From Seongchinamella sediminis (GTDB lineage Bacteria > Pseudomonadota > Gammaproteobacteria > Pseudomonadales > Halieaceae), in the NCBI RefSeq assembly GCF_003457605.1, contig NZ_QRAN01000020.1, positions 1-64,000 on the forward strand: 64,000 bases of DNA, in the 5' to 3' direction. The notes beneath the pieces are model-generated. The model was given only the letters and a program-made list of their open reading frames with translations. It was not told the origin of the DNA and made no database searches. Made by a program: the position numbers and the translations under genes. This document shows positions 33,594 to 45,694 of the stretch, one piece after another. Each line of letters begins with the position of its first letter. Position 1 is the stretch's first letter.

Positions 33594-33713
33594 GCGTCTA
33601 AGCTTTTGTGAAGCTTGTCACATAAACTTGTAGTCATTAGTTTGTTTTTTGAGCGCCGTGCTAGACTGAGGTCAGTAGGAGCGTTGGATCCGTTTGAACA
33701 GGGGGACGTGGGG

Positions 33714-34355
33714 ATGACCAGGCAATATGGTGTGCTGGGGCGTTATTTCGCAAAACTGGGCTTTCTGGGAATGGTGCTGGCGGTCGCGGCCTGCGGCTCG
33801 CAGCCAGACCTGCCGGAGGTCGCTGATGATCAGCGCTTCCCCGACCAGGACTACATGTACGTGGTCGGCCCCGGCGATACCATGGAAATTTTTGTCTGGG
33901 GCAACGAAGAACTGACCACCTCGGGGATCGTTAGGCCCGATGGCAAGTTCACCACCCGTCTGGTGGAGGACCTCGAAGCCAGCGGAAAAACATCCACCCA
34001 ACTGGCCCGGGATATCGAAAAAGCCTATAGCGAGTATGTCAGGTCCCCGGTGGTCAGTGTGATTGTCAACGGTTTCGTCGGCGTTCCGGAACAGCAGGTG
34101 CGAGTTATCGGCGAGGCTACCCAACCGTTAAGCGTTCCCTATAAAAAGCATATGACCCTGCTGGACCTGATGATTGCCGTGGGGGGCATGACCGAATTCG
34201 CAGACGGCAACAATTCGGTGCTGGTGCGTCTTGAGCAGGGCGGGCAGCGCAGCTACGGCTTGCGCCTTGATGACCTGATCAAGGACGGGGACATATCCGC
34301 CAATCTCAACCTGATGCCCGGAGATGTCGTCATTATTTCTGAATCCTGGTTTTAA
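33714..34355 (+). CDS. XrtA/PEP-CTERM polysaccharide export lipoprotein (Wza-type)
   Basis: A 213-residue outer-membrane export protein. ATG 33714 gives a lipoprotein signal (LAVAAC lipobox, Cys about residue 25) and is preferred over an upstream in-frame start at 33615. The poly-export domain shows YVVGPGDTMEIFVWGNEEL, and the SLBB-like part shows VRVIGEATQPLSVPYKKHMTLLDLMIAVGGMTEFA. It matches the short exosortase-type export family (TIGR03027). First gene of the long plus-strand EPS operon. It should form the outer-membrane outlet for the polymer. Confidence 0.9.
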   Translation: MTRQYGVLGRYFAKLGFLGMVLAVAACGSQPDLPEVADDQRFPDQDYMYVVGPGDTMEIFVWGNEELTTSGIVRPDGKFTTRLVEDLEASGKTSTQLARDIEKAYSEYVRSPVVSVIVNGFVGVPEQQVRVIGEATQPLSVPYKKHMTLLDLMIAVGGMTEFADGNNSVLVRLEQGGQRSYGLRLDDLIKDGDISANLNLMPGDVVIISESWF

Positions 34356-34386
34356 CCGGGCATCCGGGTTCGGTTAGGGGCAGGCA

Positions 34387-35919
34387 ATGCAGGAACTTCT
34401 GGCACAAGTATTTACCTACGTGTGGGCCGCCTGGCGGCATCGCTGGCTGGCGCTCGCAGTCACCTGGGTGGTGGCCATCGGCGGCTGGCTCTTTGTATGG
34501 CAGTTGCCGGAAGCCTACGTCGCGACCGCCAGGGTGTATGTCGATACCAACAGCATCCTGCGCCCATTGCTGCGCGGTCTCACCGTACAGCCAGATATCC
34601 AGCAGCGGGTCAGTATGATGAGCCAGACCCTGCTCAGTCGCCCCAACCTGGAAAAACTGATGCGGATGACGGACCTGGACCTGGAGGCCAACACGGAAGC
34701 ACAGAAAAACGATATCCTGGCCGATTTAAGCGAGGCCATTACCCTCACCGGTGACCGACGCAACCCGTCTCTTTACTCAATTTCAGTAGAAGACGAGGAC
34801 AGAAACACTGCCAGGCGCATCGCCCAGGCCCTGATCACAGTGTTTATCGAGAGCTCGCTGGGCAGTAAGCGCGCCGAAAGCTCGGGGGCGCAGAGCTTCC
34901 TCGAGGAGCAAATCGCTGAGTACGAGGAGCGCCTGGTCGCCGCGGAAAACCGTCTGGCGCGATTCAAGCAGGAGAATGTGGATGTCTTGCAGGGCAGGGG
35001 TGATTTTTACGCCACACTGCAGGCGGCGCGGGAGGACCTCAGTGCCGCCCGCCTGATGCTCAGTGAAATGGAAAATCGCCGCAGCGAACTGGCGCGACAG
35101 CTCGAGGAGGAGGACCCGGTGTTGATGCCCAGCGAGGTAACTGGCGACTTCGGCAGCATGTCACCGCTGGATACCCGCATCGAGAACCTGCGCACCTCGC
35201 TGGACGAATTGAGTATCCGCTACACCGACAAACACCCTGAGGTCCGTCAGCTGACGGAGATGATCGAGCACCTGGAAGAAAGGAGAGACGAGGAATTTAC
35301 CCGTGTGAGCACCGATCCCGCCATGACCAACAGCCCGGTGTATCAGGGAATGCGCAGTATGCTGACCGCTACCGAGGCCAACGTGGCTGAGCTGCAGGTG
35401 CGTGTTGCCGAGTATGAACAGCGCGTCGCCAACCTTGAGTCCAAGGTCAATCACGTGCCGGAAATCGAGGCAAGATTGAAGCAACTCGACCGCGATTACA
35501 ACGTGCTGCTGGGCCAGCAACAGCAGCTGCTGCAGCGGCGCGAATCGGCGCGTATGTCGGAAGATGTCGAACAGAATGCCAGTGACGTTACCTTCAGGGT
35601 GATCGATCCGCCCTTCGTACCGCAAACGCCCAGCGAACCCAACAAAACCCTGCTCAATGCCGGTGTGCTGTTGCTTAGCCTGGGAGCTGGAGCAGGAGTG
35701 GCGCTGCTGATTTCAATGCTGAACCCGGTCATTATTGACGGGCGGATGTTGACCGACGTGACCGGCTTGCCGCTGCTGGGAACGGTAACCATGAACTTGC
35801 TGCCGGAACAGAAACGCAAGGAAACGCTGGGGCTGCTGACCTTCTCGGCGCTGGCAGGCTTTCTGCTGGTCGTTTATGTCGGCATGAGTCTGGTGCAGGG
35901 CGGCGTGCCAGCCAGCTGA
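34387..35919 (+). CDS. XrtA-type polysaccharide chain-length determinant (Wzz/PCP-2-like)
   Basis: A 510-residue inner-membrane protein with N-terminal (about 18-38) and C-terminal (about 425-445) spans bracketing a Wzz domain and long coiled-coil helices (residues about 170-270 and 330-400, rich in E/R/L heptads). A further span lies at the end (LLTFSALAGFLLVVYVGMSL). It matches the exosortase-associated chain-length family (TIGR03007). There is no kinase domain; the partner kinase is the next gene. Together they set polymer length and drive export through the lipoprotein encoded upstream. Confidence 0.9.
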   Translation: MQELLAQVFTYVWAAWRHRWLALAVTWVVAIGGWLFVWQLPEAYVATARVYVDTNSILRPLLRGLTVQPDIQQRVSMMSQTLLSRPNLEKLMRMTDLDLEANTEAQKNDILADLSEAITLTGDRRNPSLYSISVEDEDRNTARRIAQALITVFIESSLGSKRAESSGAQSFLEEQIAEYEERLVAAENRLARFKQENVDVLQGRGDFYATLQAAREDLSAARLMLSEMENRRSELARQLEEEDPVLMPSEVTGDFGSMSPLDTRIENLRTSLDELSIRYTDKHPEVRQLTEMIEHLEERRDEEFTRVSTDPAMTNSPVYQGMRSMLTATEANVAELQVRVAEYEQRVANLESKVNHVPEIEARLKQLDRDYNVLLGQQQQLLQRRESARMSEDVEQNASDVTFRVIDPPFVPQTPSEPNKTLLNAGVLLLSLGAGAGVALLISMLNPVIIDGRMLTDVTGLPLLGTVTMNLLPEQKRKETLGLLTFSALAGFLLVVYVGMSLVQGGVPAS

Positions 35920-35977
35920 TGGGCTGTGATGGATACACGATAACAAAAGAACCGGGCTGTAATTAACGGGGACGACA

Positions 35978-36964
35978 ATGAGCATTATTGAAAAGGCGGT
36001 CGATTCTTTGCGGGGTCAGAACCGTTCCAGCGATGAAGGTGAAGCGGAGGGCTACCTGTCCAGTGAGCAGGCAAGTGATACCGTGCAAAAGGCTGCCATG
36101 GCGCAGTCCGTGGATCGCCAGGAGCAATTTGTCCAGCAGGGTGAAGAGACCTTGTCAGCTGCCAGCGGCAATCATCGAGAGCAAGTTGAGATCCCGTTTG
36201 ATAAATTGCAGGAGCTGGGCTACCTGACCCCAGCTGTGCCGCGCAGCGGTGTCGCCGAGGAATATCGCCGTATAAAGCGCCCCCTGTTGATGAATATCGC
36301 CGGGCGGTCGGCGGCGCCGATTGAAAATGCCAACCTGATCATGGTGACCAGTGCTCTGCAGGGCGATGGCAAGACCTTTTCCTCCATCAACCTTGCCCTG
36401 AGCATCGCCATGGAGAAGGATAAAACCGTGCTGTTTGTGGATGCGGACACCGCCAAGGCGGATGCCGGCCGGGTTTTGGGCGTCCCCCCAGGTAGTCCCG
36501 GCCTTATCGACGTACTGGAGAACAAGGGCGTTGAACTGGCAGACGTGATCCTGCCCACCAACGTGGAAAAACTCAGGATAATACCTGCCGGTAATATTAA
36601 CGCCCATTCCAATGAACTGCTGGCCAGCAACGCCATGCGCCGGCTGATGCTGGAATTGTCGGAGCGCTATCCCGACCGGGTGGTGGTATTCGATTCACCA
36701 CCCTTGTTGCTCACTACCGAAGCTGGCGTGCTGGCCAACCTGATGGGCCAGATCGTGTTTGTGGTTGGCGCGCAGGGGACCCCCCAGCATGCAGTCACCA
36801 AGGCCATGGAGCACATCGGCCAGGACAAGGCAGTAGGCATGCTGCTGAACAAGGCACGCCAGCACAGGGGGCTGTTCAACTACGGCTACGGTTACGGGTA
36901 TCGTTATGCCTACCGCCAATACGGGGAAGGCAGCAGGGACCGTGACCCAGTAGCGGGTGAGTGA
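35978..36964 (+). CDS. XrtA-associated tyrosine autokinase (BY-kinase)
   Basis: A 328-residue cytoplasmic P-loop kinase. Seen: Walker A SALQGDGKTFSS, Walker A' VLFVDADTAKAD, Walker B VVVFDSPPLL, and a C-terminal tyrosine cluster (NYGYGYGYRYAYRQYG) that is the expected autophosphorylation tail. It matches TIGR03018. The kinase is a separate protein from the chain-length determinant, as in exosortase loci and Gram-positive CapA/CapB pairs. Its stop overlaps the next start (GTGA). The low-molecular-weight phosphatase at 4866 is a plausible opposing enzyme. Confidence 0.92.
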   Translation: MSIIEKAVDSLRGQNRSSDEGEAEGYLSSEQASDTVQKAAMAQSVDRQEQFVQQGEETLSAASGNHREQVEIPFDKLQELGYLTPAVPRSGVAEEYRRIKRPLLMNIAGRSAAPIENANLIMVTSALQGDGKTFSSINLALSIAMEKDKTVLFVDADTAKADAGRVLGVPPGSPGLIDVLENKGVELADVILPTNVEKLRIIPAGNINAHSNELLASNAMRRLMLELSERYPDRVVVFDSPPLLLTTEAGVLANLMGQIVFVVGAQGTPQHAVTKAMEHIGQDKAVGMLLNKARQHRGLFNYGYGYGYRYAYRQYGEGSRDRDPVAGE

Positions 36965-38475
36965 CTCTGGACATGCTGTTTCCCGCCACTGAATCGCGCC
37001 CACTACAGAACCTGGGAAAGATTTTTCTCGGGCTGGCGCTTGCACAGGGCGCAGCAGCCGCCCAGTGGACCACCAGTGCGGGAGTCGGCACTTCCCTAGT
37101 CTATACAGATAACGCCTGTTTGTCGGAGAGCGCGGAACAGGATGAGGTCTATGCGACCGTCACCCCTCGTGCTGGTATCAGCGGAGAAGGTCGGCGAGCA
37201 AATGTCGCGCTCTCCGCCTCGATAACCGCAAATAGCCTGACAGACAGCAGGTTGGAAGATCTCGGTTGCACCCCGGCGGGTGCCGGCAGGGATGATTATT
37301 TCCCCAGAATCAATGGTAGTGCCTACGCCGAGCTGATTGAGCAGTGGCTGTACATCGATGCCAGCCTGAATGTCTCCCAGAATTCCGTCAATCCCTTCGC
37401 GCCGGGTGCCGGCGACCCCCAGGACCGCACCGGCAATACCAATACCACCTATCGTTATGCGGTTAGCCCCTATGTGTCCCGGCAGTTCAAGGACGTGGCC
37501 AATCTGCTGTTGCGCTACCGTTGGAGCGACCAGTACAACAGCAAGGATGTTGTAGGCGACAGTGCCCGGGAGAATGTCAGGTTTCTTCTCGACAGTGTGC
37601 CCGGTACCTCCAGTTTGTCCTGGGGTCTGCAGGCGGACTACGACAATATCGAGTATGAAGAAAGGGGCGACCGGCCAGCATCTAATAGCGAATTGAAATC
37701 CGCCCAGGTTAATTTGGGCTACCAGCTCAACCGCCACTGGCAGGTCAACGGCTACGCCGGGGAAGAGTGGAATGACTTTGTTTCCCTCAACGATGAAATT
37801 GACGGCAGCTATTGGGATGTCGGGGTGCGCTGGACACCGAATTCGCGCACCGTGGTGGATGTGGGTACCGGGGACCGATTTTTCGGCAGCACCCCGCGAT
37901 TTTCAGCCCAGTATTACCACAAGCGCAGTACCCTGAGCGCGAGTTACGCCAGAACCCTCTCCTACGATCGCAATATACGCACACTGGATGGTTTTTTCCC
38001 CGAAGATTTTCCAATTTTTCTGTTCGATCCAGAGACCGGAGAGTTCTTCCAGTTGGATGGTGCGCCGACCACGATCAGTAACAGCCCAATCGTGGATGAG
38101 CGTTTTCGACTTGCCTATTCTTACCAGGGACGGCGCTCGAATTTTTCTGTAGCCGCCAGTCAGTCAGAGCAGAGGCGGCTGGAGGATGGGCGGGATTCGA
38201 CCTTCAGAGGGGTCGTTGTCTCTCTCAACCGGAACTTGTCGAGCACCTGGACCGCGACGGGTACAGTAAGCTGGGATGAGCGCGAGCCGCTCGGGGAACG
38301 TAGCGAGTCAGTTAACCAGTCGGAGACCTGGCGGCTTCGCCTGAGTGCGGACAGACCCATTACGGACTGGATAAATTTTGTGCTCAGCTACCAGTACACC
38401 GACCGCCAGTCAGAACAGGCGAGCCAGCAGTACCAGGAGAACCGGATCACCGCCACCCTGCGGTTTACCTTTTAG
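36961..38475 (+). CDS. XrtA/PEP-CTERM outer-membrane beta-barrel protein (TIGR03016 family)
   Basis: A 504-residue protein with a signal peptide (IFLGLALAQGAAAAQ) and a long barrel of alternating strands ending in the aromatic TATLRFTF. The opening TSAGVGTSLVYTDN and the regular strand pattern are those of the exosortase-associated outer-membrane protein family (TIGR03016), probably a polymer-translocating pore or anchor. It starts at GTG 36961 overlapping the kinase stop. Cys at CLSES and GCTPAG could form a disulfide. Confidence 0.85.
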   Translation: MTLDMLFPATESRPLQNLGKIFLGLALAQGAAAAQWTTSAGVGTSLVYTDNACLSESAEQDEVYATVTPRAGISGEGRRANVALSASITANSLTDSRLEDLGCTPAGAGRDDYFPRINGSAYAELIEQWLYIDASLNVSQNSVNPFAPGAGDPQDRTGNTNTTYRYAVSPYVSRQFKDVANLLLRYRWSDQYNSKDVVGDSARENVRFLLDSVPGTSSLSWGLQADYDNIEYEERGDRPASNSELKSAQVNLGYQLNRHWQVNGYAGEEWNDFVSLNDEIDGSYWDVGVRWTPNSRTVVDVGTGDRFFGSTPRFSAQYYHKRSTLSASYARTLSYDRNIRTLDGFFPEDFPIFLFDPETGEFFQLDGAPTTISNSPIVDERFRLAYSYQGRRSNFSVAASQSEQRRLEDGRDSTFRGVVVSLNRNLSSTWTATGTVSWDEREPLGERSESVNQSETWRLRLSADRPITDWINFVLSYQYTDRQSEQASQQYQENRITATLRFTF

Positions 38476-38483
38476 GTTTCAGG

Positions 38484-39620
38484 ATGATGAGCTCTGCCAC
38501 TAAAGCTGGGCATGTTCTTTGCGTTGTTGGCGCCCGGCCGAACTTTATGAAAATCGCGCCCATCATGCGGGCCTTCGGCGCACTGGAGTCGGGCTCCCGC
38601 GCCCGGCTGCTGCACACCGGGCAGCATTACGATGCGGCAATGAAACACGCCTTCTTCGATCAGCTGGGCATTCCCGAGCCGGAGGTCGACCTCGAGGTGG
38701 GTTCCGGTTCCCATACCCAGCAGACCGCGGGAATAATGAAGCGCTTTGAGCCGGTGCTGGATGAGGACCCACCCCGGGCCGTGCTCGTGGTGGGCGACGT
38801 CAACTCCACCATTGCCTGCGCCCTGGTGGCGGTCAGGAAGGGGATTCCTGTCCTGCACGTGGAGGCCGGTCTGCGCAGCGGCGATCGCAGTATGCCGGAA
38901 GAGATCAACCGCATCCTCACCGACCAGTTGTCTGACCTTTTGTTTACCACGGAGAGACTGGCGGAGGACAACCTGGCGCGGGAAGGCATTTCCCGCGACA
39001 AGGTGCACTTTGTCGGCAACGTGATGATAGACACCCTGCTGTATAACCTGGAACGTGCGGTACCCGCGGCAGTGTCGCTGGAAAAGGCCGGGGTGGCAGC
39101 GCCGGCTGCCACCGGCTATGGCCTGGTCACCTTGCATCGCCCTTCCAATGTGGACAACCCTGAGGTGCTCCGGCGCCTGCTGGAGACACTGGTTCACGTC
39201 AGCCAGACCACGCCTCTGTTGTTTCCACTTCACCCCCGAACCAAAGCGCGGATTGCCGCAGCGGGTTTTGAGGGGCTGCTGGCAGATAGCGATATAACAA
39301 TACTGCCACCACTGGGCTATCTCGAAATGCTGGGCTTGATGAAGGATGCCCGACTGGTTCTGACCGATTCCGGTGGCATCCAGGAGGAGACCACCGCCCT
39401 GGGCACTCCCTGTATCACCCTGAGAGAGAGCACCGAACGTCCGATCACTGTATCCAGTGGCACCAATACCGTGGTGGGCACCGACCCCGACAAAATTCTG
39501 GCCTGCTACCAGGATATCATCCAGACCGGGGGCAAGGCGGGAAGAGTGCCTGAACTCTGGGATGGCAATGCCGCGCAACGCATAGTGCGCATTGTCAATG
39601 ACTGGCTTGCCGGAGTTTAG
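38484..39620 (+). CDS. wecB: UDP-N-acetylglucosamine 2-epimerase (non-hydrolysing)
   Basis: A 378-residue enzyme converting UDP-GlcNAc to UDP-ManNAc. Seen: GARPNFMKIAPI at the N-terminus, TGQHYD, HVEAGLRSGDRSMPEEINR, VTLHRPSNVDN, and near the C-terminus LTDSGGIQEETTALGTPCITLRESTERP. These are the substrate- and allosteric-site motifs of the WecB family. With the UDP-sugar dehydrogenase at 29212 it could make UDP-ManNAcA. Located 8 bases after the outer-membrane protein gene. Confidence 0.92.
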   Translation: MMSSATKAGHVLCVVGARPNFMKIAPIMRAFGALESGSRARLLHTGQHYDAAMKHAFFDQLGIPEPEVDLEVGSGSHTQQTAGIMKRFEPVLDEDPPRAVLVVGDVNSTIACALVAVRKGIPVLHVEAGLRSGDRSMPEEINRILTDQLSDLLFTTERLAEDNLAREGISRDKVHFVGNVMIDTLLYNLERAVPAAVSLEKAGVAAPAATGYGLVTLHRPSNVDNPEVLRRLLETLVHVSQTTPLLFPLHPRTKARIAAAGFEGLLADSDITILPPLGYLEMLGLMKDARLVLTDSGGIQEETTALGTPCITLRESTERPITVSSGTNTVVGTDPDKILACYQDIIQTGGKAGRVPELWDGNAAQRIVRIVNDWLAGV

Positions 39621-39622
39621 TC

Positions 39623-40507
39623 ATGCACCAGTCGATGGGGTCTCCTGTCAGCTCGCCGCTGGTCAACGCCATGACCGTCGATGTGGAGGATTACTTCCAG
39701 GTTTCCGCATTCGAAGCGCATTTTGACCGCTCACATTGGCACCGGGTGCCCTGCAGGATCGAGGCCAATGTCGACCGCATTCTCGAGCTGTTTGCCGCCC
39801 ACCAGGTGCGGGCGACATTTTTCACCCTGGGCTGGGTGGCTGAACGCTACCCGGGCCTGATCAAACGCATTGTTGACGACGGACACGAAATTGCCAGCCA
39901 CGGCTGGGAGCATATCCGCGCCAATACCCAGACGCCCGAGCAGTTTCGCGAAGACGTTTCTCGCACCCGAAAACTTTTGCAGGATACCAGCGGGCAAGCG
40001 GTCACTGGCTACCGGGCAGCCAGTTTCTCCATCGGCGCTGGCAATCTCTGGGCCTGGGAAGAGCTGGCAGCCGCGGGCTATCGCTACAGCTCCAGCGTCG
40101 TGCCAGTCAACCACGACCACTACGGCATGCCGGAGGCCTCCCGGTTTGCATTCGAGGCGGTGGCCGGTGAACTGCTGGAGGTGCCGGTAACAACGCTGTC
40201 ACTGGCGGGGCGGCAGATCAACTGCGGCGGTGGCGGCTGGTTCCGGCTGTTTCCCTACGGATTTTCCCGCTGGGCGCTAAACCGGGTCAACCGGGAGGAA
40301 AAACAGTCCGCCATATTCTATTTCCATCCCTGGGAGATCGACCCGGAGCAGCCACGGCCGCAGGGCATGGCTGCCAAGACCCGCTTCCGCCACTACCTTA
40401 ACCTGAACCGGACCTACGGCCGACTAGAGCGCTTGCTCAGGGATTTCCAGTGGGGACGCATGGATCATATCTTTCTTCCGGGCGCTGCGCCGGGGAAAGC
40501 TCGCTGA
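39623..40507 (+). CDS. XrtA-associated polysaccharide deacetylase (CE4/NodB)
   Basis: A 294-residue deacetylase: NAMTVDVEDYFQVSAFE carries the first catalytic motif (TxDxED form), ATFFTLGWVAERYP and EIASHGWEHIR carry the metal His pair, then GYRAASFSI and FYFHPWEIDPEQPRP complete the NodB motifs. It matches the exosortase-associated deacetylase family (TIGR03006). Probable role: N- or O-deacetylation of the EPS or its lipid-linked precursor. No signal peptide is evident, as in relatives. Confidence 0.92.
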   Translation: MHQSMGSPVSSPLVNAMTVDVEDYFQVSAFEAHFDRSHWHRVPCRIEANVDRILELFAAHQVRATFFTLGWVAERYPGLIKRIVDDGHEIASHGWEHIRANTQTPEQFREDVSRTRKLLQDTSGQAVTGYRAASFSIGAGNLWAWEELAAAGYRYSSSVVPVNHDHYGMPEASRFAFEAVAGELLEVPVTTLSLAGRQINCGGGGWFRLFPYGFSRWALNRVNREEKQSAIFYFHPWEIDPEQPRPQGMAAKTRFRHYLNLNRTYGRLERLLRDFQWGRMDHIFLPGAAPGKAR

Positions 40508-41538
40508 TGCCCCTGCAGATAAAAGCGCTCGATTCTGGGGTATATGATGCGTGGGACGATTACGTGCGCCGGACTGACGACGCCACCTTCTTCCACCGCG
40601 CCGGCTGGGCTACCGTGTTGCAGCGCGCCTTCGGCCACAGGGCCCACTTTCTCTATGCCCAACAGGGCGGTGAGATTGCCGGTATCCTGCCGCTGGCAGA
40701 GGTCAAAAGCATCCTCTTCGGGCATTCGCTATCCTCGCTGCCGTTCTGTGTTTATGGCGGTATCGTTGCCGATACGGAAGAGGCTGCTGCAGCCTTGCGT
40801 AAAGCAGCCTGCGAGCTAGCCGACCGTCTGCAGGTGGGGGCGCTGGAGTTGCGCAACTGTCACCCCAGCGATTCAGGCTGGCCGGTGAAAGAACTCTACT
40901 ATACCTTCAGAAAAACCATTGAACCGGACGACGACACCAACCTGAAGGCTATCCCCAATCGCCAGCGTGCGATGATTCGCAAGGGCATTGCCGAGGGCTT
41001 GCAAAGCGAGTGGGACACGGGCATAGATCGTCTCTACAGGGTATACTCGGAAAGCGTGCGCAACCTGGGCACGCCGGTTTTCTCGGCCAGTTACCTGCGC
41101 ATACTGCGAGAGGTGTTTGCCGAGGACTGCAGCGTGCTGATGATTACCCAGTCGGGCAGGGACGTGGCGGGGGTGATGAGCTTCTACTTCCGCGACCAGG
41201 TACTACCCTATTACGGGGGCAGTACCGCCCAGGCCCGCACGATTAAAGGGGTGAACCATTTTATGTACTGGGAGTTGCTGCGGCGCTCTTGCGAACAGGG
41301 GTTCAGGGTTTTCGATTTTGGTCGCAGCAAGGCCAGTACCGGCCCCTTCAGTTTCAAGAAGAACTTCGGCTTCACGCCCCAGCCGCTGCCCTACGAGTAC
41401 TATCTGGTGACGGCGTCGGCCGTACCCGATGTGAACCCCCTGAACCCGAAGTACAAGCTGATGGTTAATGCCTGGACCAGGCTGCCCCTGCCCTTGGCGA
41501 ACCTGTTGGGGCCGCCGCTGGCCCGGAATCTGGGCTAG
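40507..41538 (+). CDS. FemAB-like XrtA/PEP-CTERM-associated protein
   Basis: A 343-residue GNAT-fold FemAB-type protein starting at ATG 40507, which overlaps the deacetylase stop (TGATG). Seen: FFHRAGWATVLQRAFGH at residue about 28, GILPLAEVKS, and late in the protein RSKASTGPFSFKKNFGF. It matches TIGR03019. FemAB proteins form peptide bonds using aminoacyl donors; here it could add an amino acid to a sugar of the EPS. The substrate is unknown. Confidence 0.9.
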   Translation: MPLQIKALDSGVYDAWDDYVRRTDDATFFHRAGWATVLQRAFGHRAHFLYAQQGGEIAGILPLAEVKSILFGHSLSSLPFCVYGGIVADTEEAAAALRKAACELADRLQVGALELRNCHPSDSGWPVKELYYTFRKTIEPDDDTNLKAIPNRQRAMIRKGIAEGLQSEWDTGIDRLYRVYSESVRNLGTPVFSASYLRILREVFAEDCSVLMITQSGRDVAGVMSFYFRDQVLPYYGGSTAQARTIKGVNHFMYWELLRRSCEQGFRVFDFGRSKASTGPFSFKKNFGFTPQPLPYEYYLVTASAVPDVNPLNPKYKLMVNAWTRLPLPLANLLGPPLARNLG

Positions 41539-41542
41539 AGCC

Positions 41543-44465
<2,923 letters not shown>

Positions 44466-44468
44466 GCG

Positions 44469-45692
44469 ATGCCGGTGGCCGCCAACTCCCAAAAACCGCC
44501 GCTGGTGGCACATGTGATTTATGCACTGGGCACCGGCGGGCTGGAAAACGGCCTGGTCAATATCATCAACCGCTGCCCAAGCGATCGCTACCGCCACGCC
44601 ATCATCTGCCTGACCACCGCGGATGCCTTCGTTGGGCGCCTGGCCGCACCGGATGTGGAGGTGATCGAGTTACACAAGCGGCCGGGGCATGACCCGGCCA
44701 TGTACCTTGGCTTGTGGCGTACTCTGCGACGCCTGCGTCCAGCTATCGTCCACACCCGTAATCTTGCCGCGCTGGAAACCCAGGTACTCGGACTGCTGTT
44801 TCCTCGTTGCAAACGGGTGCACGGTGAGCACGGGCGTGACGTGAGCGACCTCGATGGCAGCAACAGCAGATACCGGAGATTGCGATGTTTGCTGAGTCCG
44901 CTGATTCACCGCTTTATTACCGTCAGCCAGGATCTCGCCCAGTGGTTGGTGGCTGAGGTGGGTATTGCCCAGGACAAGGTCACCCACATATACAACGGGG
45001 TTGATCGCAGCCGCTTTACCGCCCGAATTGGCAGCGATACAGACAAGGCGATCGCGGTGCCACGGCGATCGCTGGCCGGCATGCCCGCCGATTTCCTGGT
45101 GGACTCCGATTGCCGCGTAGTTGGCACCGTGGGCCGGCTGGCGGCGGTGAAGGATCAGCAGGCGCTTATTTGTGCAATGGCACACATTTTCTCAGAAAGT
45201 CCGCCACTGCGGCAGACACTGCGCTGTATACTCGTTGGCGAGGGGCCAGAGCGGATAGAACTGGCGTCAGCCATTACCAGGCATGGCCTCGAGGCTAATG
45301 TCTGGCTGGCAGGTGACCGGGACGACATTCCCGACCTGTTAGCCTGCATGGATGTGTTTGTACTGCCATCGCTGGGAGAAGGCATCTCCAATACCGTGCT
45401 GGAAGCGATGGCGACCGGCCTGCCGGTGATCGCCACCCGCGTGGGCGGCAATCCGGAACTTGTCCAGCAAGGGGTAAGCGGGCTGCTGGTGCCGGTGGCA
45501 GATGTGCCGGCGCTGGCTGCGGCGATCGCCGCGCTGGTGGATGACCCGGTTCGCTGTGAGCAGATGGGCCAGGCGGCGGTGCAGCGGGTGACACGGGATT
45601 TCGACTGGGAGCGCACCGTGTCCGCCTACCTCGGGGTTTATGACGAACTACTGGGGCGCTCCCAGCCTGCTGGGCAAATGGAAAGGGCCTGA
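44469..45692 (+). CDS. XrtA-associated glycosyltransferase, GT4 type (TIGR03088)
   Basis: A 407-residue GT-B enzyme: HVIYALGTGGLENGLVNIINR at the N-terminus, VHGEHGRDV, YNGVDRSRF, VGTVGRLAAVKDQ and the donor site LPSLGEGISNTVLEAMATGLPVIAT. It matches the exosortase-A sugar transferase Stp2 family. It lies 3 bases after xrtA and 2 bases before the amidotransferase gene. Confidence 0.9.
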   Translation: MPVAANSQKPPLVAHVIYALGTGGLENGLVNIINRCPSDRYRHAIICLTTADAFVGRLAAPDVEVIELHKRPGHDPAMYLGLWRTLRRLRPAIVHTRNLAALETQVLGLLFPRCKRVHGEHGRDVSDLDGSNSRYRRLRCLLSPLIHRFITVSQDLAQWLVAEVGIAQDKVTHIYNGVDRSRFTARIGSDTDKAIAVPRRSLAGMPADFLVDSDCRVVGTVGRLAAVKDQQALICAMAHIFSESPPLRQTLRCILVGEGPERIELASAITRHGLEANVWLAGDRDDIPDLLACMDVFVLPSLGEGISNTVLEAMATGLPVIATRVGGNPELVQQGVSGLLVPVADVPALAAAIAALVDDPVRCEQMGQAAVQRVTRDFDWERTVSAYLGVYDELLGRSQPAGQMERA

Positions 45693-45694
45693 TT

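Noticed and set aside
38472-39578. 368-codon minus-strand open frame
   Set aside because: It is antisense to the clear wecB gene.
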